Shown: one piece after another, positions 55,807 to 63,557 of the stretch
How positions within the stretch are numbered: position 1 is the first letter of the stretch
How the letters are laid out: every line of letters starts with the position of its first letter
Assembly (NCBI GenBank): GCA_963772335.1
Contig: CAVYXF010000008.1
Span: 62,001-126,000 of the forward strand
Origin: CAVYXF01 sp963772335
Lineage (GTDB): Bacteria; Pseudomonadota; Alphaproteobacteria; Rhizobiales; Rhodomicrobiaceae
Length of the DNA: 64,000 nt
Reading direction: 5' to 3'
Position numbers and translations under genes: made by a program
The notes under the pieces: model-generated
The model's input: only the letters and a program-made list of their open reading frames with translations
What the model was told of the DNA's origin: nothing
The model's database searches: none

Positions 55807-58179
55807 TCACCGCCACACCGCCTCCCGCATCGCCGGCCAGAATGCGGATGCGGTCGCACCTTCCGAATGGCTGGAGCCGAGCACGTAGAGTGCCATGACC
55901 AGGACCATGACCGGAATCACGAAGATGTGGAAGGCACCGAGCGCCTTATCCAGCCATCGCACCCTGTCGATGACCCTGTTCACCCGCAGGATCGAGATGC
56001 CGATCATCAAGGACGTCAGCATATAGTTGAACAGGAAGATCTTGTCCGAAATGGTCGCCTCGTCGCTGTTCACCTTGGGTATGGTGAGGTAGAGCGCAAC
56101 CGCCGAGAGCAGCGCCGTGACCTGGATGGTGACGATCGCCTCGAAATGGCCGCCGGGGATGAAGATCGCCAGATAGGCGATCATCATGATGAAGGCGAGC
56201 GGCACGACGACCGTGAGGAAATAATCGGTCGCCTCGCGCTTCATCACCCAGACGAAGCTGCCCTTATAGAACGGCACCACGCTTCGCGCGTGGCTCTTGG
56301 CGTCGATGATGGGCAGGAAGTCCTGGTCATAACCGACATACTGATCCTTCGCCTGCCAGCCCTCCGCATTGACACTCTGGTCGCGCAGCTCGCGCGGCGA
56401 AGGCTGGATGATAAACGGCGCATCGCCGCTTTTCGACCGGATGTCGATCGAGAAGCGCTGCGTGTCGAAAGGATAGTTGCCGAAATTCGGGTTGAACATG
56501 AACTTGCCCGACACGGCATAGATCTTCATTTCGCTCGGATAGGCATCGCTCGCCCCGCCCTCATGGAGCGGGCGCACGGTGATCTGCTTATTGTTGGTGT
56601 CGGGATCGAGGAAGGCATTGGCGAATTCGATCTGATCGATTCCCTGATCCTTCTGCGCATGCATCGCTAGATAGAATTCGGCGAAGAAGCTCTTCTCCTT
56701 GTCGTCGATGCGAAAGGCGCGCGTGAGGTCGATATCCATATAGAGCGTCTGGATTTGCCGCAGCGTTTCATCACGCAAGGCCACATATTGGACCGGAGCA
56801 AGCTGCTCGGTATCGAGATTGCTCGCATGCATGATGATGAATGGCGTGCGCGCTGCGGCGCGCGAGGAAGGGCGGAACGACCAATTCTCCAGCTCGCCGG
56901 GAAACACGCCACGCCCAGCGGCGAAGCTTTCCTTCGCCGCTTTCGTCAGGCGCGCGCGCATTGCCGTAACATCGGTGGTGGGCGGCGTACCCCTGAGCGC
57001 TTCGGCGACCAGCGAAATCATGTCGCTGAATTGCAGCCCAACTCCGACAGCCCTGAGATTGTCGCTGGAGAGCACGTTCGGTTCTGGATCGAGCGCGCGC
57101 TCCTCGCAGGACTTATCCTTCCAGCCCGGCGCAGCAGCATTGCGGCGACCAGTATCGAACAGCATCTCGCTGGGGTTGGAGCGGAACATGCGCTGTCGCA
57201 CCCGGTCATTATGGGCATCGGGCAGCCCGTCCCATGCAAGCTGATAGAGGTCACCGGGATAGGAAACATCGCCGGAGGAGAAGATACGCTCGAGCCGCCC
57301 GGAGACGAACAGCGGCGGCGTCATGCCGGCCGCCTGCAGCTCCTTTAGCATGGGCACGACGCGGTTGCCGCCGATGGTCAGAAAGATGAAATCCGGATTG
57401 ACCTGCTTGAGCTCGCCGACCACGGTCTTGATGTCGGCCGGGTCCAGCTTGTCGTCGCGCAGCGGTAGCGCGAAATCCCCTGCAAGCGTCAAGGGCGAGA
57501 GCCGCGCCTTCAAGCCATCACGAAGGGCTGAGCTGTAGACCTGGTCCTTGACGCCGATGAACACCGGCCGAGCGATCTTCAGGTCTTTGACGAAGCGCGC
57601 CATCACCGGAATGCTGTCGTCTTCTTGAGCGCCGCGCATGGTGAACACGGTCGGGAAGTTCTCGAAGAGGCTATTCACCGAGATATTGGACAGCCAGGGA
57701 ATGCCACTCTGGGCAATGTCGGCGCCGGCGGTATCGAACACCTCCTTAGCGCGGTTGGAGTTGCTGAGCCCGATCATGGCCACCGTTTGCTTGTCGGCAA
57801 TCGTGGCCTTGACCTGGGAAACCGTCTTTTTCGCATCAGCCGCGTCGTCGAGGAATTCCAGCTCCAGGCGCCGACCGGCCACGCCCGTGGTCTCGTTAAT
57901 TCGATCTCGCGCGATCCTCGCGAGACGCTTGATGGCTGGTGTCGTGCCGGACTCGAAACATGCATTGCCGTTCGTGGTGACGAGAACGGCAATCTTCACC
58001 GGCGGGTTCTGCAGGATGGCCTGCGCCTTGGCCGGCGCAGCATTGGCCTTCCCACTTGTCGCAAGCGCAAGAACGAGGCCGAGTATGGACAGCGCCAGGA
58101 GCACCGCCAAACAGCGCGGCAACATCAATGCGGACGAATGCCCGGTCCGGCTCCCGCAAATAGAAACAATGCCTTCCAA
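55807..58179 (-). CDS. chimera of a LivJ-like periplasmic binding domain and a pentameric ligand-gated ion channel
   Basis: 790 residues. Residues about 1-48 form a signal peptide (RCLAVLLALSILGLVLALAT). About 60-450 is a type 1 periplasmic-binding domain (VKIAVLVTTNGNACFESG, AMIGLSNSNRAKEVFDTAGA, IPWLSNISVN). About 455-648 is a pLGIC extracellular domain with VDIDL-type strands (MDIDLTRAFRIDDKEKSF), and the signature loop NPNFGNYPFDTQRFSIDI at about 563-580. Four helices follow: M1 at 652-674, M2 at 680-700 (EAIVTIQVTALLSAVALYL, then IPKV), M3 at 712-732, M4 at 748-768. It should form a pentameric inner-membrane channel with a large periplasmic ligand sensor. The start is TTG 58179; ATG 58125 is an alternative. 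Confidence 0.9.
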   Translation of the reverse strand: MEGIVSICGSRTGHSSALMLPRCLAVLLALSILGLVLALATSGKANAAPAKAQAILQNPPVKIAVLVTTNGNACFESGTTPAIKRLARIARDRINETTGVAGRRLELEFLDDAADAKKTVSQVKATIADKQTVAMIGLSNSNRAKEVFDTAGADIAQSGIPWLSNISVNSLFENFPTVFTMRGAQEDDSIPVMARFVKDLKIARPVFIGVKDQVYSSALRDGLKARLSPLTLAGDFALPLRDDKLDPADIKTVVGELKQVNPDFIFLTIGGNRVVPMLKELQAAGMTPPLFVSGRLERIFSSGDVSYPGDLYQLAWDGLPDAHNDRVRQRMFRSNPSEMLFDTGRRNAAAPGWKDKSCEERALDPEPNVLSSDNLRAVGVGLQFSDMISLVAEALRGTPPTTDVTAMRARLTKAAKESFAAGRGVFPGELENWSFRPSSRAAARTPFIIMHASNLDTEQLAPVQYVALRDETLRQIQTLYMDIDLTRAFRIDDKEKSFFAEFYLAMHAQKDQGIDQIEFANAFLDPDTNNKQITVRPLHEGGASDAYPSEMKIYAVSGKFMFNPNFGNYPFDTQRFSIDIRSKSGDAPFIIQPSPRELRDQSVNAEGWQAKDQYVGYDQDFLPIIDAKSHARSVVPFYKGSFVWVMKREATDYFLTVVVPLAFIMMIAYLAIFIPGGHFEAIVTIQVTALLSAVALYLTIPKVNSDEATISDKIFLFNYMLTSLMIGISILRVNRVIDRVRWLDKALGAFHIFVIPVMVLVMALYVLGSSHSEGATASAFWPAMREAVWR

Positions 58180-58360
58180 CTTGACCCCCGCCGCTTGACG
58201 AACGTGCTGCTATAGCAAGAAGCTTCCGGAGGGGAAAGCACGGAGCCGCAGCGTCCGCGGGACTACGGCAGAGCGATCGCAATCATTGCGCGCAGATGCG
58301 ATCGCGAAGAGGTCGCCTAAGCAGGTTTGCACCGATTGCGCCACGGACGGTCAGACAGAA

Positions 58361-58549
58361 GCCCCCTCACCCGGCTCGGTCTTGCAGACCTCGCCGCCCT
58401 CTCCCGCGAGGGGAGAGGGCAAGCGGAATACGTCGATCCTTCCTCCTCTTCTCCGCCATCGGGAAGTGGAATGAGAGGAGGTCGTGCCTCCCGAAACCCT
58501 CTCCCCTCGCGGGAGAGGGCGGACGCCAAAGGCGGCCGGGTGAGGGGGC
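58361..58549. repeat. REP-like inverted pair (BIME-like) upstream of the channel gene
   Basis: The left unit, 58361-58420, reads GCCCCCTCACCCGGCTCGGT and ends in a CTCTCCC/GGGAGAG hairpin. The right unit, 58497-58549, is the inverted counterpart and ends GGCCGGGTGAGGGGGC. Units are the same family as at 48446-48594. They fill most of the roughly 400-base gap between the MoaD-like gene and the channel gene; no gene is seen there. Confidence 0.8.
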
Positions 58550-58578
58550 TTTGTTGTGGCAGAGCCATAAGGTTATGC

Positions 58579-58875
58579 CTAACCGCCCGACACCGCCGTA
58601 ATAATGAACACCTTGGCGCCTTTTCCGAGGGGCGTCTCCAGGTTTGCGCGCCGGCCTTCGACGAACACATTGATATGCCGGCGGATTCGCGGCGTGGAAT
58701 CGACCAGCCGGTCGCGCATGCCGGGCCAGCGCGCCTCCAGCGCATCGATCACTTCCGCTACGCTCACAGCCGGCAGCTCAAGATGCGCGGGCGCTTCGGG
58801 AAACAGCCGTATGAGCGCCGGCGGCAGCGTCACCGCAACCACCGGCACATCGCCTGAGCCTGTCGGAGTAGCCAT
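58579..58875 (-). CDS. MoaD/ThiS-family ubiquitin-like protein
   Basis: 98-residue beta-grasp protein: VVAVTLPPALIRLFPEAPAH, VSVAEVIDALEARWPGMRD, RRHINVFVEGRRANLETPLG, and an end KVFIITAVSGG with the terminal Gly-Gly used for thiocarboxylate formation. Not necessarily the molybdopterin MoaD; it lies 21 bases after the BNR-propeller gene, and such pairs suggest another sulfur-carrier role. The partner is unknown. Confidence 0.85.
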   Translation of the reverse strand: MATPTGSGDVPVVAVTLPPALIRLFPEAPAHLELPAVSVAEVIDALEARWPGMRDRLVDSTPRIRRHINVFVEGRRANLETPLGKGAKVFIITAVSGG

Positions 58876-58896
58876 CGGCGGTCTCCGCCTGTTGCC

Positions 58897-59979
58897 TTAG
58901 CCGCTCACCACAAGCGTTTCGACCGAGGAGATCGAGGGAAGGTGCTCGGCGATGCAGCTCCAGCTCTCGCCCTCATCGGCGCTGGCGAACAGGCTGCCCG
59001 AGGTCGTGCCGAAATAGACGCCCGCCGGGTCGAGACGGTCGGTCGCCATGGCCTGGCGCATCACACCAATGAAGGCATTCTCCTGGGGAAGGCCCTCGCG
59101 CAGGGCCTGCCAGCTCCGTCCGGCATCGCGGGTGCGCCACACCGCGGCCTTGGCGTCCGGTACGAAGCGGCCCTTGATGTCGCCGTTGAGGGGCAGCAGG
59201 AAGAGCGTGTCGGCCTCGCGCGGATGGGCGGCTGCCGGAAAGCCGAAGGAGGAGGGGAGGCCGTCCTCGATCGAGACCCAGCTCTTGCCGCCATCATCGC
59301 TGCGGTACATGCCGCAATGGTTCTGCTGATAGAGCCTGTCGGGCTTACCGGCGGCCGCGACGACGCAGTGCACGCACTGGCCATATTCGGGATAGCGCTG
59401 CTCTTCGGGCATGTAATCGGCGCGCGTGCCCTTGTTGCGGGGCTCCCACGTTTCGCCGCCATCGGCGGTGTGGAATACACCGGCGGTGGAAATGCCGACC
59501 CAGATCTGCCGGTCGTCGCTCGCGTGCGGAACGAGGCTGTGCAGGATGAGGCCGCCGCCGCCCGGCTGCCAATGCTCTCGAGAAGGATGATCGCGCAGGC
59601 CCTGCATATGCTGCCAGCTGCTCCCCTTATCCTCGCTGACGAACAGGCCGGCCGGCTCGACGCCGGCATAGAGATGACCATTGCGCGGGGCAAGGCTCCA
59701 GACCGATTTGATCGGCGTCTCGCCTTCCTTGTAAGCCAGGCCCTCGCTCGAATGTGTCCAGGTCGCGCCGAGATCGGTGGATTTCCACACCGCCGGCCCG
59801 AACCACTCATTACCGCCGCCGGCATAAATGGTGCCGCTCGCCTCGTCGCCGATCATGTGCTGGATCGGCCAGGTCTCGCAGAGCGGGCCACGAACCGACC
59901 AGCTCTGCCGGTCCTGACCGCCTTCCAGGATGAAAGCGCCCTTCTTGGTACCGACCAGGATGAGGATTTTCTCGGCCAT
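58897..59979 (-). CDS. BNR/sialidase-like beta-propeller protein
   Basis: 360-residue propeller starting MAEKILILVGTKKGAFILEG. Several BNR/Asp-box-type repeats are visible: TDLGATWTHSSEGLAY, SEDKGSSWQHMQGL, ADGGETWEPRNKG, SDDGGKSWVSIEDGL, RDAGRSWQALREGL and ADEGESWSCIAEHL. Catalytic residues of true sialidases are not evident, so an enzyme role is doubtful. It has no signal peptide. ATG 59979 has GGGAGG upstream. It shares its promoter region with the divergent MarR gene and precedes the MoaD-like gene. Confidence 0.85.
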   Translation of the reverse strand: MAEKILILVGTKKGAFILEGGQDRQSWSVRGPLCETWPIQHMIGDEASGTIYAGGGNEWFGPAVWKSTDLGATWTHSSEGLAYKEGETPIKSVWSLAPRNGHLYAGVEPAGLFVSEDKGSSWQHMQGLRDHPSREHWQPGGGGLILHSLVPHASDDRQIWVGISTAGVFHTADGGETWEPRNKGTRADYMPEEQRYPEYGQCVHCVVAAAGKPDRLYQQNHCGMYRSDDGGKSWVSIEDGLPSSFGFPAAAHPREADTLFLLPLNGDIKGRFVPDAKAAVWRTRDAGRSWQALREGLPQENAFIGVMRQAMATDRLDPAGVYFGTTSGSLFASADEGESWSCIAEHLPSISSVETLVVSG

Positions 59980-60066
59980 GCTCTCGCCTCCCGTGCGCTG
60001 CCCGGCTGATCGGTCGGCGTTGCGCTTGCGACGAGCCGCGACCAGCAAGGGGCTGGACAAAAAAGC

Positions 60067-60086
60067 TTGATATCAACACAATTGTG
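60067..60086. promoter_or_regulatory. double palindrome, candidate MarR operator
   Basis: TTGATATCAA (60067-60076) and CACAATTGTG (60077-60086) are two perfect 10-base palindromes side by side, ending two bases before the MarR start codon and about 90 bases upstream of the BNR gene. MarR proteins bind such palindromes and often control their own gene and the divergent one. Confidence 0.55.
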
Positions 60087-60088
60087 GC

Positions 60089-60535
60089 ATGTCAAAGCCC
60101 GATGATCTGCCCTATGCACTCACGCTGCAGGTGCGCGATGAATGCCTGTGCATGCATGTGCGTCGTGCCGCGCGCGCTCTGGCGCGGCGCTATGACGACG
60201 CGCTGCGGCCGGTCGGGCTGACGAACGGCCAGTTCTCGCTGATGATGTCGCTCAACCGCCCGCAGCCCCCGACGATGGGCGCCGTGGCAAATCTCCTGGC
60301 CATGGATCGCACTACTCTTACCGCCAATCTGAAGCCGCTAGAGCGGCGCGGACTCGTCGAGATGATTATCGACAGCAAGGACAAGCGCAGCCGCCGCCTG
60401 GCCTTAACAGAGGCCGGGCGCGAGCTGCTCATTGCCGCCATGCCGATCTGGCACCGCGCCCAGAAAGAGCATGAAGACTTGGTGACCGGCACCGACCCCG
60501 AACGGCTTCGTGGCATTTTGCGTGCGCTCTCTTGA
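60089..60535 (+). CDS. MarR-family transcriptional regulator
   Basis: 148-residue winged-helix regulator. The HTH region reads TMGAVANLLAMDRTTLTANL followed by KPLERRGLVEMIIDSKDKRS, the MarR wing with the Asp-Lys-Arg motif. An N-terminal CLCMHVRRAARALARRYDDA helix forms the dimer part. Two Cys near residue 15 could sense oxidation. Divergent from the BNR/MoaD-like pair with a candidate operator between. Confidence 0.9.
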   Translation: MSKPDDLPYALTLQVRDECLCMHVRRAARALARRYDDALRPVGLTNGQFSLMMSLNRPQPPTMGAVANLLAMDRTTLTANLKPLERRGLVEMIIDSKDKRSRRLALTEAGRELLIAAMPIWHRAQKEHEDLVTGTDPERLRGILRALS

Positions 60536-60780
60536 CGTGAGAGCTCTTCCACATCTCCAACCGTCACCCGGGTCTTGAAGGGGCCCAGACCGCGCCGTTG
60601 CACGAATGCAACCATCCCTCTATTTTCTACAATCTCCGATTGAATTGTGGGGAAATCCCGTCCCACGCTGTGCGTCTTCTGTTAGGTTGCGTGTGACGTT
60701 CTCATGCTACCTAAGGTGTGTCTGCGTTGAGAGGAACCTTTCGCTGAGAGGGCGTTGAAAGTGTCACTCTGACTTGTGGG

Positions 60781-61545
60781 ATGTGTATGCGGAAAGTTGT
60801 GTTCGTAGCGTCGAGTTTGTGTTTGTTTTCCTGCGTGATGACCGGCGGCGAGAGGGCTATTGCCGCCGATTTGGACTGGCGGACCGATCGCAGCATGAAA
60901 GACGAGCCGATCGTCGTGCCGCGTTACAATTTCTCCTGGACCGGCTTTTATCTCGGCGGAAATCTCGGCTACTCCTGGGGCACGTCTTCTAGCTCGCCGG
61001 GGATCGGCAACGCCTTCGATGGCTTCGGTGGCTTCGTGATCCATCCCTCGGGCTGGATCGGCGGGATCCAGGGCGGCTATAACTGGCAGTTTGACAATGT
61101 CCTGGTTGGCTTCGAGGCCGATCTCGGCGCCCTCGGAGCCGATGACGAACAGCATACTGCAAACAAGTTTGCCGAGGCCGAATATGGCGGCTACGGCACG
61201 CTGACCGGGCGGCTCGGGCTTGTCGACGACCGATGGCTGTTCTATTTCAAAGGCGGCTTGGCGTTAGCCGATATCGAGAACCGCGCCGGCGCCCTGAACA
61301 GCGGCGCGATCGTGGGCACCGATCTGACCGACACCGAAGCGACCCGTTTGGGCTATGCAGTGGGTGGCGGCGCCGAGTACGCGTTCAATCCGAACTGGTC
61401 GATGAAAATTGAGTATCAGTATTTGGATTTCGGCGAGGATAGCTCACGCAATGCCGATGGCGACAGCTTTGATCATGACAATTCGCTGCACTCGGTCAAA
61501 GTGGGTGTAAATTACCGCTTTCCCTCACTGCCACCGCTCCGGTAG
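60781..61545 (+). CDS. outer-membrane beta-barrel protein (Omp25/Omp31-like)
   Basis: 254 residues. A signal peptide (FVASSLCLFSCVMTGGERAI, ending in Ala) precedes an eight-stranded barrel: YNFSWTGFYLGGNLGYSWG, GGIQGGYNWQFDNVLVGFEA, YGTLTGRLGLVDDRWLFYFK, GYAVGGGAEYAFNPNWSMKI, EYQYLDFGEDS and the C-terminal VKVGVNYRF strand typical of OMP insertion signals. Common in Hyphomicrobiales as a major surface protein. Followed by a strong terminator. Confidence 0.9.
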   Translation: MCMRKVVFVASSLCLFSCVMTGGERAIAADLDWRTDRSMKDEPIVVPRYNFSWTGFYLGGNLGYSWGTSSSSPGIGNAFDGFGGFVIHPSGWIGGIQGGYNWQFDNVLVGFEADLGALGADDEQHTANKFAEAEYGGYGTLTGRLGLVDDRWLFYFKGGLALADIENRAGALNSGAIVGTDLTDTEATRLGYAVGGGAEYAFNPNWSMKIEYQYLDFGEDSSRNADGDSFDHDNSLHSVKVGVNYRFPSLPPLR

Positions 61546-61568
61546 TGCGAACGGACGATGCTGAAAAC

Positions 61569-61600
61569 AAGCGCGGCGAGCCATCGCCGCGCTTTTCGTT
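61569..61600 (+). terminator. Rho-independent terminator after the outer-membrane protein
   Basis: AAGCGCGGCGA at 61569-61579 pairs perfectly with TCGCCGCGCTT at 61584-61594 over a four-base loop, then TTCGTTTTT. It starts 24 bases after the stop and lies before the convergent mla operon, so it may serve both sides. Confidence 0.85.
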
Positions 61601-61623
61601 TTTGCGGCATCTGTCCCAGGCGA

Positions 61624-62757
61624 TCAGGACGGATTGGCTAGCGTCTCCGACACCCAGGTGACGAGCTGCACCGCAATATCCTTGAAGGCGGTATTCAGCG
61701 CCGATGTCGCTCCCGGTGGATCCACGCTCTCAACCGGCGCTTTGGCCTCGAAAATCCGGCTGGCGGTAATCTTGCCGTCCTGGCTAAGGATCTTGGCGCC
61801 GAAAGCAATCACGGCCGTTGGCTCGCCTTCGGCCGAGATCTGGAAGCTGCGCAGGTCGATGGCCAGCTGCTCATCCGCCGTCAACCCTTCCGCCGCCCGG
61901 CCGATGGCTCCAAAGCCGGAATTCTCGAAGCTTTGCATAATGCGCAGTTGCAGCAGCCGCGGCACCGGATCGCTCCACTGGCCACCCTCGATCGGCGCAC
62001 TTTCGGTGGCGGTCTTGCGCATGAGAATTTTGTCATTGTCGAGCAGCGCCGGTGCGGTCAGCTCGGAGATGGCGAGCTGCTTCTCCGGCGCCTTGATGCT
62101 TTGCGGAAATTCCGTGGCCGGGACCAGATCGAAGGTCGGCCCTTTGAGCTTCCCTGCCCCGCCGGTCATACGCTCAAGCCCCGCCATGACGCCGTCCACC
62201 CGGTCGGCATTGCGCGCCAGTGCATCCGAGAAGGTCTTGACGTTCTCCAGCGTCGCATGCAGCGGCTCAGAGCTGTCCTCAAGGATGTTCCGCAGCCGCG
62301 CCAACGCATCTTGCGCCGCCGATGTGAGGCTCTGCCCGGCATCGGGCGCGGCGGTGAGAACTGGCGTTTGCCCATTCTGCGCAAAGAGCGGTGCTCCATC
62401 CGCTGTGCCGCCGGCAAGGGTGATCACAGCAACGCCGGTCAGGCCCTGGAAATCAAGGCCGACTTTGGTGTCGGCCCGCAAGGGCGTCTTCGGATCGATG
62501 GTGGCAATGGCCTCCAGCTGGCCCGGGTTGTCGGCCTTGAGATTGAGGTGCGCGACCTCGCCGACCCTGATGCCGTTGAAGAACACCTGCGAGCCAGGCA
62601 GCAGTCCTGAGACCGAATTGCCGAAAATGATCCGTACGTCGCGGCGCTCGCCAAGGCTGCCGCCATTGTGCAGCCAATAGATGAAAGCGAAGATCGCAAA
62701 GATCACCGCCAGCGTGAATGCCCCCATCAACGTATAGCGTGCCCGGATTTCCATCAC
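61624..62757 (-). CDS. MlaD-type MCE protein fused to a PqiC/ABC_trans_aux-like domain
   Basis: 377 residues. An N-terminal anchor (YTLMGAFTLAVIFAIFAFIY) precedes the MCE domain (DVRIIFGNSVSGLLPGSQVF, FNGIRVGEVAHLNLKAD, VGLDFQGLTGVAVITLAGG) and a coiled-coil region to about 200. From about 205 the sequence matches the auxiliary lipoprotein family normally encoded separately: FDLVPATEFPQS, NDKILMRKTATESAPIEGGQ, PRLLQLRIMQSFENSGFGAI and AIVAFGAKIL-type strands. No lipobox remains. It takes part in phospholipid transport between membranes. ATGA overlap with mlaF. Confidence 0.82.
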   Translation of the reverse strand: MMEIRARYTLMGAFTLAVIFAIFAFIYWLHNGGSLGERRDVRIIFGNSVSGLLPGSQVFFNGIRVGEVAHLNLKADNPGQLEAIATIDPKTPLRADTKVGLDFQGLTGVAVITLAGGTADGAPLFAQNGQTPVLTAAPDAGQSLTSAAQDALARLRNILEDSSEPLHATLENVKTFSDALARNADRVDGVMAGLERMTGGAGKLKGPTFDLVPATEFPQSIKAPEKQLAISELTAPALLDNDKILMRKTATESAPIEGGQWSDPVPRLLQLRIMQSFENSGFGAIGRAAEGLTADEQLAIDLRSFQISAEGEPTAVIAFGAKILSQDGKITASRIFEAKAPVESVDPPGATSALNTAFKDIAVQLVTWVSETLANPS

Positions 62758-63554
62758 CTGACCTCAACTGGCTCGAATGCGGAACGATGCGCCATGGCGC
62801 TCGCCCGCTCCCCTCCGAAATAAGCCTTAACCCAGGGGTGCTCAGAGCCGAGCACCGTCTCGATCGGACCGGCAGCCACCACCTTGCCGTCAGCCAGCGC
62901 CGCGACGCGGTCGCAGACCGCATAGAGGCTGTCCAGATCGTGAGTCACCATGAACACCGTGAGCCCCAGCGTCTGCTGCAGCGTGCGGATCAGCGCATCG
63001 AAATCGCTGGCGGAGATCGGGTCGAGGCCAGAGGTCGGCTCATCGAGAAACACGATCTCGGGATCGAGCGACAGGGCACGGGCAAGCGCCACGCGCTTGG
63101 TCATGCCGCCGGAAAGTTCAGACGGGAACTTGTCCGCATCGCGCGCCGCAATGCCGACCATCTCCAGCTTGGCGATCGCCATTTCGTCGAGCAGGCGGTC
63201 CGAAAGCTGCAGATATTCGCGCATCGGAAACTGCACGTTCTGCTTCACGGTCAGCGAGGAGAACAGCGCCCCCTGCTGAAACAGAATCCCCCAGCGGTGC
63301 TCGATTGTAGAGCGGCGCGTCTCGCTTACTCTGTCCAGATCGACGCCCAACACCTCTATGGTACCCTGTCGCTTCGGGATCAAACCGATGATGGTGCGCA
63401 GTAGCACGGATTTGCCGGCGCCGGACCCGCCGACCACGCCGAGTATTTCACCGCGCTGAACGTCAAGCGAGAGATGGTCGAGGATGATGCGGTCGCCGAA
63501 GCCGACCACGAGGCCCTGCACTTTAATGACGGTCTCCGCCGTTGGCTGGGTCAT
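62754..63554 (-). CDS. mlaF: lipid-transport ABC ATPase MlaF
   Basis: 266-residue cytoplasmic ATPase of the Mla phospholipid-trafficking system. Walker A is GGSGAGKSVLLRTIIGL, signature LSGGMTKRVALARALSLDP, Walker B IVFLDEPTSGLDP, H-loop MVTHDLDSLYAV. The signature SGGMTKR is typical of MlaF/Ttg2A. Overlaps mlaD by four bases and follows mlaE by three. Confidence 0.95.
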   Translation of the reverse strand: MTQPTAETVIKVQGLVVGFGDRIILDHLSLDVQRGEILGVVGGSGAGKSVLLRTIIGLIPKRQGTIEVLGVDLDRVSETRRSTIEHRWGILFQQGALFSSLTVKQNVQFPMREYLQLSDRLLDEMAIAKLEMVGIAARDADKFPSELSGGMTKRVALARALSLDPEIVFLDEPTSGLDPISASDFDALIRTLQQTLGLTVFMVTHDLDSLYAVCDRVAALADGKVVAAGPIETVLGSEHPWVKAYFGGERASAMAHRSAFEPVEVR

Positions 63555-63557
63555 CGG

